Assembly: GCA_030833025.1 (NCBI GenBank)
Contig: JAURHZ010000062.1
Location: 1-10,556 of the forward strand
Origin: Armatimonadota bacterium
GTDB lineage: Bacteria; Armatimonadota; Armatimonadia; Armatimonadales; Armatimonadaceae
Reading direction: 5' to 3'
Length of the DNA: 10,556 nt
The number at the start of each line of letters is the position of its first letter. Positions within the stretch are counted from its first letter, which is position 1. Below are positions 1 through 5,379 of the stretch, piece after piece. The notes beneath the pieces are model-generated. The model was not told where the DNA came from. It saw only the letters and a list, made by a program, of their open reading frames with translations, and did not search any database. The translations under genes were made by a program, and so were the position numbers.

Positions 1-1
1 C

Positions 2-853
2 CAGCTAGCACGCCTTGGTATCGCATCCCTTCGCTACGATGACCGCGGAGTGGGCAAGTCAACGGGTGATCAGGCCGCTGGGACATCCAAGGACTTCGCA
101 AACGATGCAGAAGGCGCAGTCCGCTTCCTCAAGACAGCTGCCAACGTGAAACGCAACAAGATCGGCTTTGTCGGGCACTCTGAAGGTGGCTTGATTGCAC
201 CGATGGTTGCTGCGCGCAACCCGGATGTCGCATTTGTGGTCATGCTCGCGGGTCCAGGAGTACCAGGGAAGGATGTCATCCTCAAGCAGTCCGAAGCCAT
301 CATGAAGACGATGAAGGCAACTCCTGCGGAGATAAAGAAGAGCCGTGAGTCCCAGCTCAAAATTATCGCCGCCGTTGAGGCTGTCGTCCGCAAGAACCCA
401 ACCAATCCTGATCCGAACAAGCTTGTCGCCGCGCTGAAGAAGGAAACAGATTCCTTGATCGCATCCCTACCACCTGAGCAGAAGGCGGAGGCTCAGAAGA
501 ATCGAGCGATGGTCGATGCTCAGGTTCAGCAATATGCAACACCTTGGTTCCGTTACTTCCTCACCTATGATCCACGCACGGCACTGCGTAAAGTTACAGT
601 CCCAGTGCTGGTGATGAATGGTGAAAAGGATGTCCAGGTAATCGCATCACAGAACGTTCCAGAGGTTGAGAAAGCCCTCCGCGCTGGCGGGAATCAACGT
701 GTGACTGTGCGCCTGATGCCGGGTCTAAACCACCTCTTTCAGCACGCAGGGACGGGTAGCCCTCAGGAATATGGCACCATCGATGAAACTTTTGCCCCGG
801 AAGCAATCAAGGAAATTACTGCCTTTATTCGCAGTGTTAATCGGATGAAGTAA
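2..853 (+). CDS. Alpha/beta hydrolase, 5' end cut by window edge
   Basis: The reading frame is open from the first bases. The codons before the GTG at 50 encode a typical alpha/beta-hydrolase stretch, LRYDDRGVGKS, so the gene starts outside the window and GTG-50 is not the start. The visible part is 283 residues. The nucleophile elbow GHSEGG has its Ser codon at 179-181. The likely acid is the Asp in NGEKD (629-631), and the likely base is the His in GLNHLF (731-733), which completes a Ser-Asp-His triad. Between elbow and acid lies a long, Lys/Glu-rich helical insertion (about 280-570) that looks like a cap domain. This is the layout of secreted bacterial serine hydrolases related to dipeptidyl-peptidase or acyl-esterase folds. 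The substrate cannot be told, and any signal peptide would be off the window. The gene converges with the minus-strand gene ending at 928, with a terminator between them. Confidence 0.85.
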   Translation, partial: QLARLGIASLRYDDRGVGKSTGDQAAGTSKDFANDAEGAVRFLKTAANVKRNKIGFVGHSEGGLIAPMVAARNPDVAFVVMLAGPGVPGKDVILKQSEAIMKTMKATPAEIKKSRESQLKIIAAVEAVVRKNPTNPDPNKLVAALKKETDSLIASLPPEQKAEAQKNRAMVDAQVQQYATPWFRYFLTYDPRTALRKVTVPVLVMNGEKDVQVIASQNVPEVEKALRAGGNQRVTVRLMPGLNHLFQHAGTGSPQEYGTIDETFAPEAIKEITAFIRSVNRMK

Positions 854-876
854 TACGTAACGCATTAAAGAACTGA

Positions 877-906
877 GGGGCTCCCGCGCAGCGGGAGCCC
901 CTTGTT
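877..906 (+). terminator. Rho-independent terminator after the alpha/beta hydrolase
   Basis: A perfect 11-bp stem, GGGGCTCCCGC (877-887) with GCGGGAGCCCC (891-901), has a GCA loop and is followed by TTGTTTTT on the plus strand. It lies 23 bases after the hydrolase stop. Read from the minus strand the stem is followed only by a T-poor TCAGTTCTTT, so it may also help end the convergent operon, but less efficiently. Confidence 0.9.
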
Positions 907-927
907 TTTCACCGAAACGCAGCACCA

Positions 928-1467
928 CTACTGCGAAATATTGTAATCCTGACGCCTGCCGATATGGTTACGGCGCTCCCACTCCATCACACCCGCGATG
1001 CGTGACCTAGCCACCGTATTCGCCTCATAGACAGCACCACGCAGCGCATTCAATTCGGCAAACGCACGCTCTTCATCAGACATTTGGGCACCAGCACCCG
1101 CCATCTGTACCGGCGCACTCACCTGCGGCGGAGCATAGATTGAAACACTGGATGACGATGGGATACTGCTTCCACCAAAACCCGGCAGCGGTGCATCACT
1201 GACACTCCCACCCGCCGGTGACCAGCTTTGCGCTTGCCTCACTGACCCACGGGATCCACCACTTCGGGCAGCTTCCTCGAAGTCACGCTCCTTCGCCTTG
1301 CCAATGGTTATCATCACTATCGTGCCGATTACCGCCAGCACTACAGCCATCCCACCATGCTGCAACATCGGATGCGTCCACCAAGGGTCACAGTTCGCAC
1401 AGCGGCCATCCGCCCCGCGACGCATCCCGCAATCAACACACCAACCACTTTCCATCATCCTGTGCAT
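928..1467 (-). CDS. Zinc-ribbon, single-TM protein of unknown function
   Basis: I do not recognise this 179-residue protein. The N-terminus has a compact zinc-ribbon-like knuckle with Cys10-x2-Cys13 and Cys23-x2-Cys26, followed by WWTHP. Residues 37-56 form one hydrophobic membrane segment, then a charged KAKERDFEE stretch. Residues 68-125 are Gly/Ser/Pro-rich and probably disordered. Residues 128-179 look like a charged helical tail (SDEERAFAELNALRG onward). The short N-terminal zinc knuckle before a TM resembles small membrane proteins with zinc-ribbon heads, usually of unknown role. Its start codon overlaps the stop of the AI-2E-family gene by one base (TGATG), which implies translational coupling. 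No strong Shine-Dalgarno site is seen. ATGs at codons 4 and 5 are alternative starts and would leave the cysteines intact. It is probably the last gene of the ytxH-like/AI-2E operon. Confidence 0.75.
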   Translation of the reverse strand: MHRMMESGWCVDCGMRRGADGRCANCDPWWTHPMLQHGGMAVVLAVIGTIVMITIGKAKERDFEEAARSGGSRGSVRQAQSWSPAGGSVSDAPLPGFGGSSIPSSSSVSIYAPPQVSAPVQMAGAGAQMSDEERAFAELNALRGAVYEANTVARSRIAGVMEWERRNHIGRRQDYNISQ

Positions 1468-2657
1468 CAGAGCTGCCCACAGTTATCTTGTTGATGCTTC
1501 TCGCCACCCATCGGTTCAGCAAGGTGCTGGGCAAGGGCGTAGACCTCATCCGATGTCGGTGCTGAGAACCTTGGGAACCTCTTGAGCAAAATGGCCTGCA
1601 GAGATCCCGCGACAGGGACACCAATCAACATCCCAACTAGACCAAAGAGACTCGCTCCAAGGAGCAATGCTAGCATCGCCAGCAGCGGGTGCAGACCGAT
1701 GCCTCCACCGACAATCCGCGGCGTAATCACATTGTCAAACAACATGTTCAAAGTGAAGAGCAAGCCGATTTCAGCACCCATCCACATAAATGGAATATGA
1801 CCAATAAGTCCAACGATCAACGTAAGGACAGCGGTGCCAAGAAAGCCAACATACGGGACTGCGTAGAGCACACCTGCAACAACGCCGACCAGCAACGCAT
1901 ACGAACGAATTCCTGGGGCAAAAACACTCATCAGCAACAATGCCACCGTCGCCACAACCCCGTATAGGAGAGAAACCTGAACCATGCCGCGCAAATAGTT
2001 ACCGAAGATCCCACCAATCTCGCGCAGCGTGTCGACGACGACCAACCGGGATGATTCGGGAAGCAAAAAGAGCAACCTCGCACGCAGCTTGGGGAGGTCG
2101 CTCAGCAATGTGAAAGCGACAATCGGGACTAATACGAGCTGGAGGATGTTACCGACGCTGCCTATCAGGGCATCCGCAACGTTTGTTCCATACCGGCGGG
2201 CAAGCGCAGTAAGCTGCTCCGAGTATTGGTTGGTTACATCTTGAAGTGTCGCGGGTAAGGCAAACGGACCGATCGTTCGATGTGATGCAAGCCACGTGTC
2301 AACCCAAGCTTGCAGCTCCGCTGGGCCATCTGATGACACCCAGTCCAGCAATGCCTTTACCTGTGCCACCAAAACCGGCACAATCAGCACAATAAGGGCT
2401 ACGAAGACCAGCAAAAAACCAATTCCGGAAATCGCTACCGCGGTTGAGCGATTACCGCGTGTGATCTTGTAGATGCGTTCTAGGCGTACGACAATCGGGT
2501 CGAGGAGCAGCGCGCATATTCCGCCGGCGAGGAATGGTGTCGCAATCGCAAGGAGCGCCTGTCCACCGATGTAGAGTCCATAAAGACAAAGCAACGCCAC
2601 GGCTGCACCGGTAACGGCAAAAAAGCCGCTACGAAATGCGTGCTGTGGCGTCGTCAT
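1467..2657 (-). CDS. AI-2E/PerM-family membrane transporter
   Basis: This is a polytopic inner-membrane protein of about 396 residues with the organisation of the AI-2E (formerly UPF0118/PerM) family. There are two hydrophobic segments near the N-terminus, a third, a polar amphipathic region (about 105-165), then several more TM segments. The most diagnostic part is near the C-terminus: DNVITPRIVGGGIGLHPLLA, followed by a Gly/Leu-rich helix ending GVPVAG. Members include the E. coli AI-2 exporter TqsA and sodium/proton antiporters, so the substrate cannot be assigned. A TTG at 2672 would add five residues. I prefer the ATG at 2657 because no Shine-Dalgarno site favours the TTG. The tail after the last TM is about 45 residues, polar, and ends near a His/Gln/Asn-rich stretch. 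The gene follows the YtxH-like gene by 34 bases and is coupled to the zinc-ribbon gene. Confidence 0.9.
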   Translation of the reverse strand: MTTPQHAFRSGFFAVTGAAVALLCLYGLYIGGQALLAIATPFLAGGICALLLDPIVVRLERIYKITRGNRSTAVAISGIGFLLVFVALIVLIVPVLVAQVKALLDWVSSDGPAELQAWVDTWLASHRTIGPFALPATLQDVTNQYSEQLTALARRYGTNVADALIGSVGNILQLVLVPIVAFTLLSDLPKLRARLLFLLPESSRLVVVDTLREIGGIFGNYLRGMVQVSLLYGVVATVALLLMSVFAPGIRSYALLVGVVAGVLYAVPYVGFLGTAVLTLIVGLIGHIPFMWMGAEIGLLFTLNMLFDNVITPRIVGGGIGLHPLLAMLALLLGASLFGLVGMLIGVPVAGSLQAILLKRFPRFSAPTSDEVYALAQHLAEPMGGEKHQQDNCGQL

Positions 2658-2691
2658 CGAAGAATCATCCAATACGTTGGAGCTTCAATCG

Positions 2692-3003
2692 TTAGGAATC
2701 AAGCCGTGCGGCAAGCTCTTCCTTGGTCTTTTGATAGGCATCCTTGCCCACTTCAACCGAATGCGTCAGGCTATCCCGTGTCCGGTCAGCGAGTTCTTTT
2801 GCACGGGTTGCGAGCTCGGAAGATGCATCATTCAGACGATCAATCGCCTCTTCCGCCTTATCCTTGATGTCGGAGCGTAGCTCTTGGCCGCTCTTCGGTG
2901 CGAATAAAAGGCCAAGGACGCCTCCAATGGCAACACCTACAATAAGGCCTGCAGCAACACCCAGGACTACAGAGCTGTCATCACGATCTTCATAACGTGC
3001 CAT
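2692..3003 (-). CDS. YtxH-domain-like small membrane protein
   Basis: This is a 103-residue protein. After a charged N-terminus (ARYEDRDD), residues 11-34 form a Gly/Val/Ala-rich membrane segment that ends in GLLFAPKSGQELR, the signature of YtxH/gas-vesicle GvpP-like stress proteins. Residues 40-103 are a long, highly charged amphipathic helix rich in Lys, Glu, Asp and Arg with Ala spacing, probably a coiled coil. Homologues are associated with general or envelope stress, but no biochemical role is established. A TTG at 3021 would add six residues, but a strong Shine-Dalgarno site (GGAGGG, 3011-3016) lies exactly 7 bases before the ATG at 3003 and would fall inside the longer version, so 3003 is the start. 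It is probably the first gene of a three-gene membrane operon, 49 bases after mnmA. Confidence 0.85.
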   Translation of the reverse strand: MARYEDRDDSSVVLGVAAGLIVGVAIGGVLGLLFAPKSGQELRSDIKDKAEEAIDRLNDASSELATRAKELADRTRDSLTHSVEVGKDAYQKTKEELAARLDS

Positions 3004-3010
3004 CTTATTA

Positions 3011-3016
3011 CCCTCC
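3011..3016 (-). promoter_or_regulatory. Shine-Dalgarno site deciding the YtxH-like start
   Basis: GGAGGG on the minus strand, 7 bases before the ATG at 3003-3001. It rules out the upstream TTG at 3021 as the main start. Confidence 0.85.
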
Positions 3017-3035
3017 AGCAACCCACATCATCGGC

Positions 3036-3060
3036 ATAAAAAGCCTCATAAATCAGGCTT
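3036..3060 (-). terminator. Weak terminator-like hairpin at the mnmA end
   Basis: On the minus strand AAGCCT (3060-3055) pairs with AGGCTT (3046-3041) across an 8-base loop, and the transcript continues as TTTAT. The stem includes the first base of the mnmA stop codon (TGA, 3055-3053). With only six pairs and a five-T tract it is probably leaky, so mnmA may be partly cotranscribed with the YtxH-like gene. Confidence 0.4.
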
Positions 3061-4171
3061 GTTCTATCCGTTGTGTGATTGTCCCACCACCCAATACCCA
3101 ATCCGTACGCTCTCCAGTTCCATAAAACACAGCTGCTTGACCCGGAGTGACTGCACGCAATGGCTCATCAAAGAGGACATTTACCAAACCATCCGCCCGC
3201 CGATGCAAAACAGCAGGCTTTGATTCCATGTTATATCGAATCTTGACCTCGCAAGGAATCGCATCCCCGACCGCAGGCTCCGCCAGCGAAACCCACGTCA
3301 AATCCTCAACCACACAACCCGCTGCAAACAATGCATCGTCATCGCCAACCACAACCGTATTCGTGTCCGCATCCACCTGAATCACATACAGAGGGATACT
3401 CGAACCGACATTAATGCGCTTGCGCTGCCCGACGGTATAGCGCGCGATGCCATCATGGGTGCCGCGAACCTTCCCGCTTGTATCAACGAACTGACCTGGA
3501 ACAAGCGTTTCTGGAGCGGTTTCCTCAAGGAATTCGGTGTAGTTCCGGTCCTGAACAAAGCAAATCTCCTGCGAGTCGGGCTTATTCGCAACCGATAGAC
3601 CATATTGCCGCGCAAGCTGGCGGGTGACATCCTTGCTTGGAAGCTCGCCAAGAGGCATCGTCATGCGCGCAAGCTGATGCTGCAGCGTTGCATATAGTGC
3701 ATACGTCTGGTCCTTTGACCCATTTTCTGCGCGGCAGAGGACGTGGCGGCCATCTGCTCCCATTCCGTGATGCACACGCGCATAGTGACCGGTCGCGAGA
3801 TAGTCCGCGCCAAGGGATGTCGCCTTTTCGAGGAGAGCATCGAATTTTATATAGCGGTTGCAGTTGACGCACGGGTTTGGTGTGCGCCCACGCTGATAGT
3901 CCTTAATAAACGGAGCGATGACTTTTTCTGCAAACGGCTCGCGGTAGTTCAGAACATAGTGTGGAATCCCGATACGATTTGCCACCCGACGCGCATCTTC
4001 GACAGCGCCAAGCGAACAACACCCTGCACCCTTTGTCTCGTGAGCGGATTCCTGCCAGATTTGCAGCGTAACTGCAATTACATCGTGGCCCTGCTCTTTG
4101 AGGAGGGCAGCAGCAACGGCACTATCGACACCACCGGACATGGCGATGACTACGGTTTTAGGGGATGACAT
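3053..4171 (-). CDS. mnmA: tRNA-specific 2-thiouridylase MnmA
   Basis: This enzyme activates C2 of the wobble uridine (U34) of Lys, Glu and Gln tRNAs with ATP and inserts sulfur, giving s2U34. Its length of 372 residues matches the family (E. coli 368). Residues 6-17 contain the PP-loop motif SGGVDS (12-17) for ATP. The nucleophilic cysteine is Cys101 in NPCVNCN, and the second catalytic cysteine is Cys204 in QEICFV. GHYARV (128-133) and SKDQTYALY (152-160) are further family motifs. The C-terminal part (YTVGQRKR and GQAAVFY) is the beta-barrel tRNA-binding region. The start at 4171 (MSSPKTVVIA) is preferred because MnmA normally begins a few residues before the PP-loop strand. An in-frame ATG at 4222 would add 17 residues. 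Neither start has a Shine-Dalgarno site. The gene is divergent from the lipoprotein gene. Confidence 0.96.
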   Translation of the reverse strand: MSSPKTVVIAMSGGVDSAVAAALLKEQGHDVIAVTLQIWQESAHETKGAGCCSLGAVEDARRVANRIGIPHYVLNYREPFAEKVIAPFIKDYQRGRTPNPCVNCNRYIKFDALLEKATSLGADYLATGHYARVHHGMGADGRHVLCRAENGSKDQTYALYATLQHQLARMTMPLGELPSKDVTRQLARQYGLSVANKPDSQEICFVQDRNYTEFLEETAPETLVPGQFVDTSGKVRGTHDGIARYTVGQRKRINVGSSIPLYVIQVDADTNTVVVGDDDALFAAGCVVEDLTWVSLAEPAVGDAIPCEVKIRYNMESKPAVLHRRADGLVNVLFDEPLRAVTPGQAAVFYGTGERTDWVLGGGTITQRIEQA

Positions 4172-4223
4172 GGCATCGAAGTATACCAATTCAGGCGCAT
4201 CCGCTGATTCCCTCGATGCCATG
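4169..4223. repeat. 11-bp perfect inverted repeat at the mnmA start
   Basis: CATGGCATCGA (4169-4179) and TCGATGCCATG (4213-4223) are exact reverse complements separated by 33 bases. Each arm contains one of the two candidate mnmA start codons. It could be an operator for a dimeric regulator, an mRNA hairpin over the start, or chance. Confidence 0.55.
4180..4188 (-). promoter_or_regulatory. Extended -10 candidate just before mnmA
   Basis: On the minus strand TGGTATACT reads as an extended -10 (TGn plus TATACT, 5 of 6 to consensus). Its last base is 8 bases before the ATG at 4171, so transcription would begin at or next to the start codon. No good -35 is visible. It lies between the arms of the inverted repeat. 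Confidence 0.4.
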
Positions 4224-4256
4224 AGAGTACGATGGCCATAAAGGAATCATCCTACA

Positions 4257-4285
4257 ATTCTATTTCAGCGAATGTTTAGTGTTAG
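4257..4285 (-). promoter_or_regulatory. Sigma70-like promoter candidate for mnmA
   Basis: On the minus strand CTAACA (4285-4280, 4 of 6 to TTGACA), a 17-base spacer and TAGAAT (4262-4257, 5 of 6 to TATAAT). Transcription would start near 4250, giving a leader of about 80 bases to ATG-4171 that includes the inverted repeat. It is an alternative to the extended -10 at 4180-4188. Confidence 0.4.
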
Positions 4286-4453
4286 CCTTTACCCACCTTT
4301 TAGAACACACAGGTGGCATCCGAACGTTTTACACAGCCTCTCTGCATTCGAACTGCTTAGTTTTGGATGCCGAAAAACTGCTGACATTTGCTGCTTACCA
4401 CGGTCGTAAACCCTACAGGATTCGGCTGAATATCCCTATAAAAAGGCCTATCA

Positions 4454-4462
4454 TGGTATATT
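4454..4462 (+). promoter_or_regulatory. Extended -10 candidate for the lipoprotein gene
   Basis: TGGTATATT is an extended -10 (TGn plus TATATT, 5 of 6), placing the start of transcription near 4469 and giving a leader of about 40 bases. No -35 is recognisable at 16-18 bases upstream. The rest of the divergent gap 4286-4453 shows no gene that I can support. Confidence 0.45.
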
Positions 4463-4495
4463 GGCAACTGCCAGTGGTGGGTACCAAATGGCATT

Positions 4496-4502
4496 GGGAG
4501 GA
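4496..4502 (+). promoter_or_regulatory. Shine-Dalgarno site selecting a GTG start
   Basis: GGGAGGA ends 5 bases before the GTG at 4508. It supports GTG initiation for the lipoprotein and argues against the overlapping open frame that starts at 4279 being translated. Confidence 0.8.
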
Positions 4503-4507
4503 AGCAC

Positions 4508-5233
4508 GTGACGCATCGCTTCGTTAAGTTCGGGTTCGCAGGCATTGCAGCTTCGCTGAGCCTTGGAAGTCTGTTGACTGGTTGTGGCGGTGGAGGTGTG
4601 GATCAGAACTATCTCGATTCCAGCTCCCGCGCACTTGTCGGAACATACAGCAAGACCAGTATTTCTGCGCTGGGCACACGGGTAACCTGTGGCGATTCCA
4701 GCAGTGTAGTCGGAGATCCGAAAACAGAGCTCAAGGACCGCAATGTGGTCATCGATGTCTGTACGCCAACCGATACCATCACCTTCTCTGAAGATGGCCG
4801 CTACACAATCAAGTCTTACGGTGGAACCGAATCTGGAACCTTTACCCGTGACCGCCAGCGCCTTGAGCTAGTACGTGACACAGAAAATGGCCGCGACCTG
4901 TCGACTCCATACCAGAAGACGGTCTACACCATCTCCGGATCGGGCACCGAGTTTGTCTTCACCCCAACCGCTGAAGCGGTTGGTTACCAGAAGATTGACC
5001 CAGCTGGTGCAGCATTCAATGTAGACAACACCCCTAATTACGATAACCTCGCAGCCAAGGCAAACGTTGATGGCACCCTTCCAATCCTGTGGTTGCCAAA
5101 TGCGGACTCGAAGCCAGTTCTGAAGAACGATCTATCCATCGTTCCTGAGCTGATTGCGGATGCCAAAGAAGCAATCGATGCGCGTGGCTTCTCCAAGCGC
5201 TACATCGTTACTTACACCTTCGGCAAGAAGTAA
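4508..5233 (+). CDS. Lipoprotein of unrecognised family
   Basis: This is a 241-residue exported lipoprotein that I cannot place in a named family. The N-terminus has Arg4 and Lys7, a hydrophobic core (8-22) and a lipobox LLTGC with the lipidated cysteine at 26, followed by a Gly run (27-30). Mature residues 43-160 alternate short beta-type segments with polar turns, such as LVGTYSKTS, TITFSEDGRYTI and SGTFTRDRQRLEL. This looks like a small beta-barrel or lipocalin-like fold, though I see no diagnostic motif. Cys61 and Cys85 could form a disulfide. The C-terminus (KRYIVTYTFGKK) ends in a final strand with a basic tail. The start is GTG with a good Shine-Dalgarno site 5 bases upstream. It has its own promoter candidate and terminator, so it is probably monocistronic. 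Confidence 0.85.
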   Translation: MTHRFVKFGFAGIAASLSLGSLLTGCGGGGVDQNYLDSSSRALVGTYSKTSISALGTRVTCGDSSSVVGDPKTELKDRNVVIDVCTPTDTITFSEDGRYTIKSYGGTESGTFTRDRQRLELVRDTENGRDLSTPYQKTVYTISGSGTEFVFTPTAEAVGYQKIDPAGAAFNVDNTPNYDNLAAKANVDGTLPILWLPNADSKPVLKNDLSIVPELIADAKEAIDARGFSKRYIVTYTFGKK

Positions 5234-5256
5234 TACTTCTCGCCTCGGTTGATTTG

Positions 5257-5286
5257 CGCGCCCCCGCCTCCGGCGGGGGCGCGTTT
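5257..5286 (+). terminator. Strong GC-rich hairpin after the lipoprotein gene
   Basis: A perfect 12-bp stem, CGCGCCCCCGCC (5257-5268) with GGCGGGGGCGCG (5272-5283), has a TCC loop and is followed by TTTGCATTT. The T tract is short but the stem is very stable. It resembles the hairpin at 877-906 in long perfect stem and three-base loop. Because it ends 97 bases before the GH3 start, it separates the two transcripts. Confidence 0.8.
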
Positions 5287-5367
5287 GCATTTCGGGCCTT
5301 AACACCGCTCAAAACGAATGTTCACGGCCAGCAATCGTCAACCGCAACCCATCCCGCCTGGCTAGAG

Positions 5368-5373
5368 TATATT
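5368..5373 (+). promoter_or_regulatory. -10 candidate giving a leaderless GH3 mRNA
   Basis: TATATT ends 6 bases before the ATG at 5380, so transcription would start at or within a base of the start codon. There is no Shine-Dalgarno site before this ATG. No convincing -35 is seen. Confidence 0.4.
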
Positions 5374-5379
5374 AATGCC

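Noticed and set aside
1467..2657. Naming the AI-2E-family gene as a quorum-signal exporter
   Set aside because: The family includes ion antiporters and many uncharacterised members, and no luxS or other AI-2 gene is present in the window to support that substrate.
3743..4168. Plus-strand open frame of 141 codons opposite mnmA
   Set aside because: It lies entirely within conserved mnmA coding sequence, has no Shine-Dalgarno site, and has no recognisable motif.
4279..4527. Open frame of 82 codons on the plus strand in the divergent gap
   Set aside because: It begins at an unusual start without a Shine-Dalgarno site, runs through the promoter and Shine-Dalgarno site of the lipoprotein gene, and has no recognisable domain.
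5254..5379. N-terminal extension of the GH3 gene from 5254
   Set aside because: It would be translated through the 12-bp terminator stem of the preceding gene, and it would put 42 residues ahead of a good signal peptide that starts at ATG-5380.
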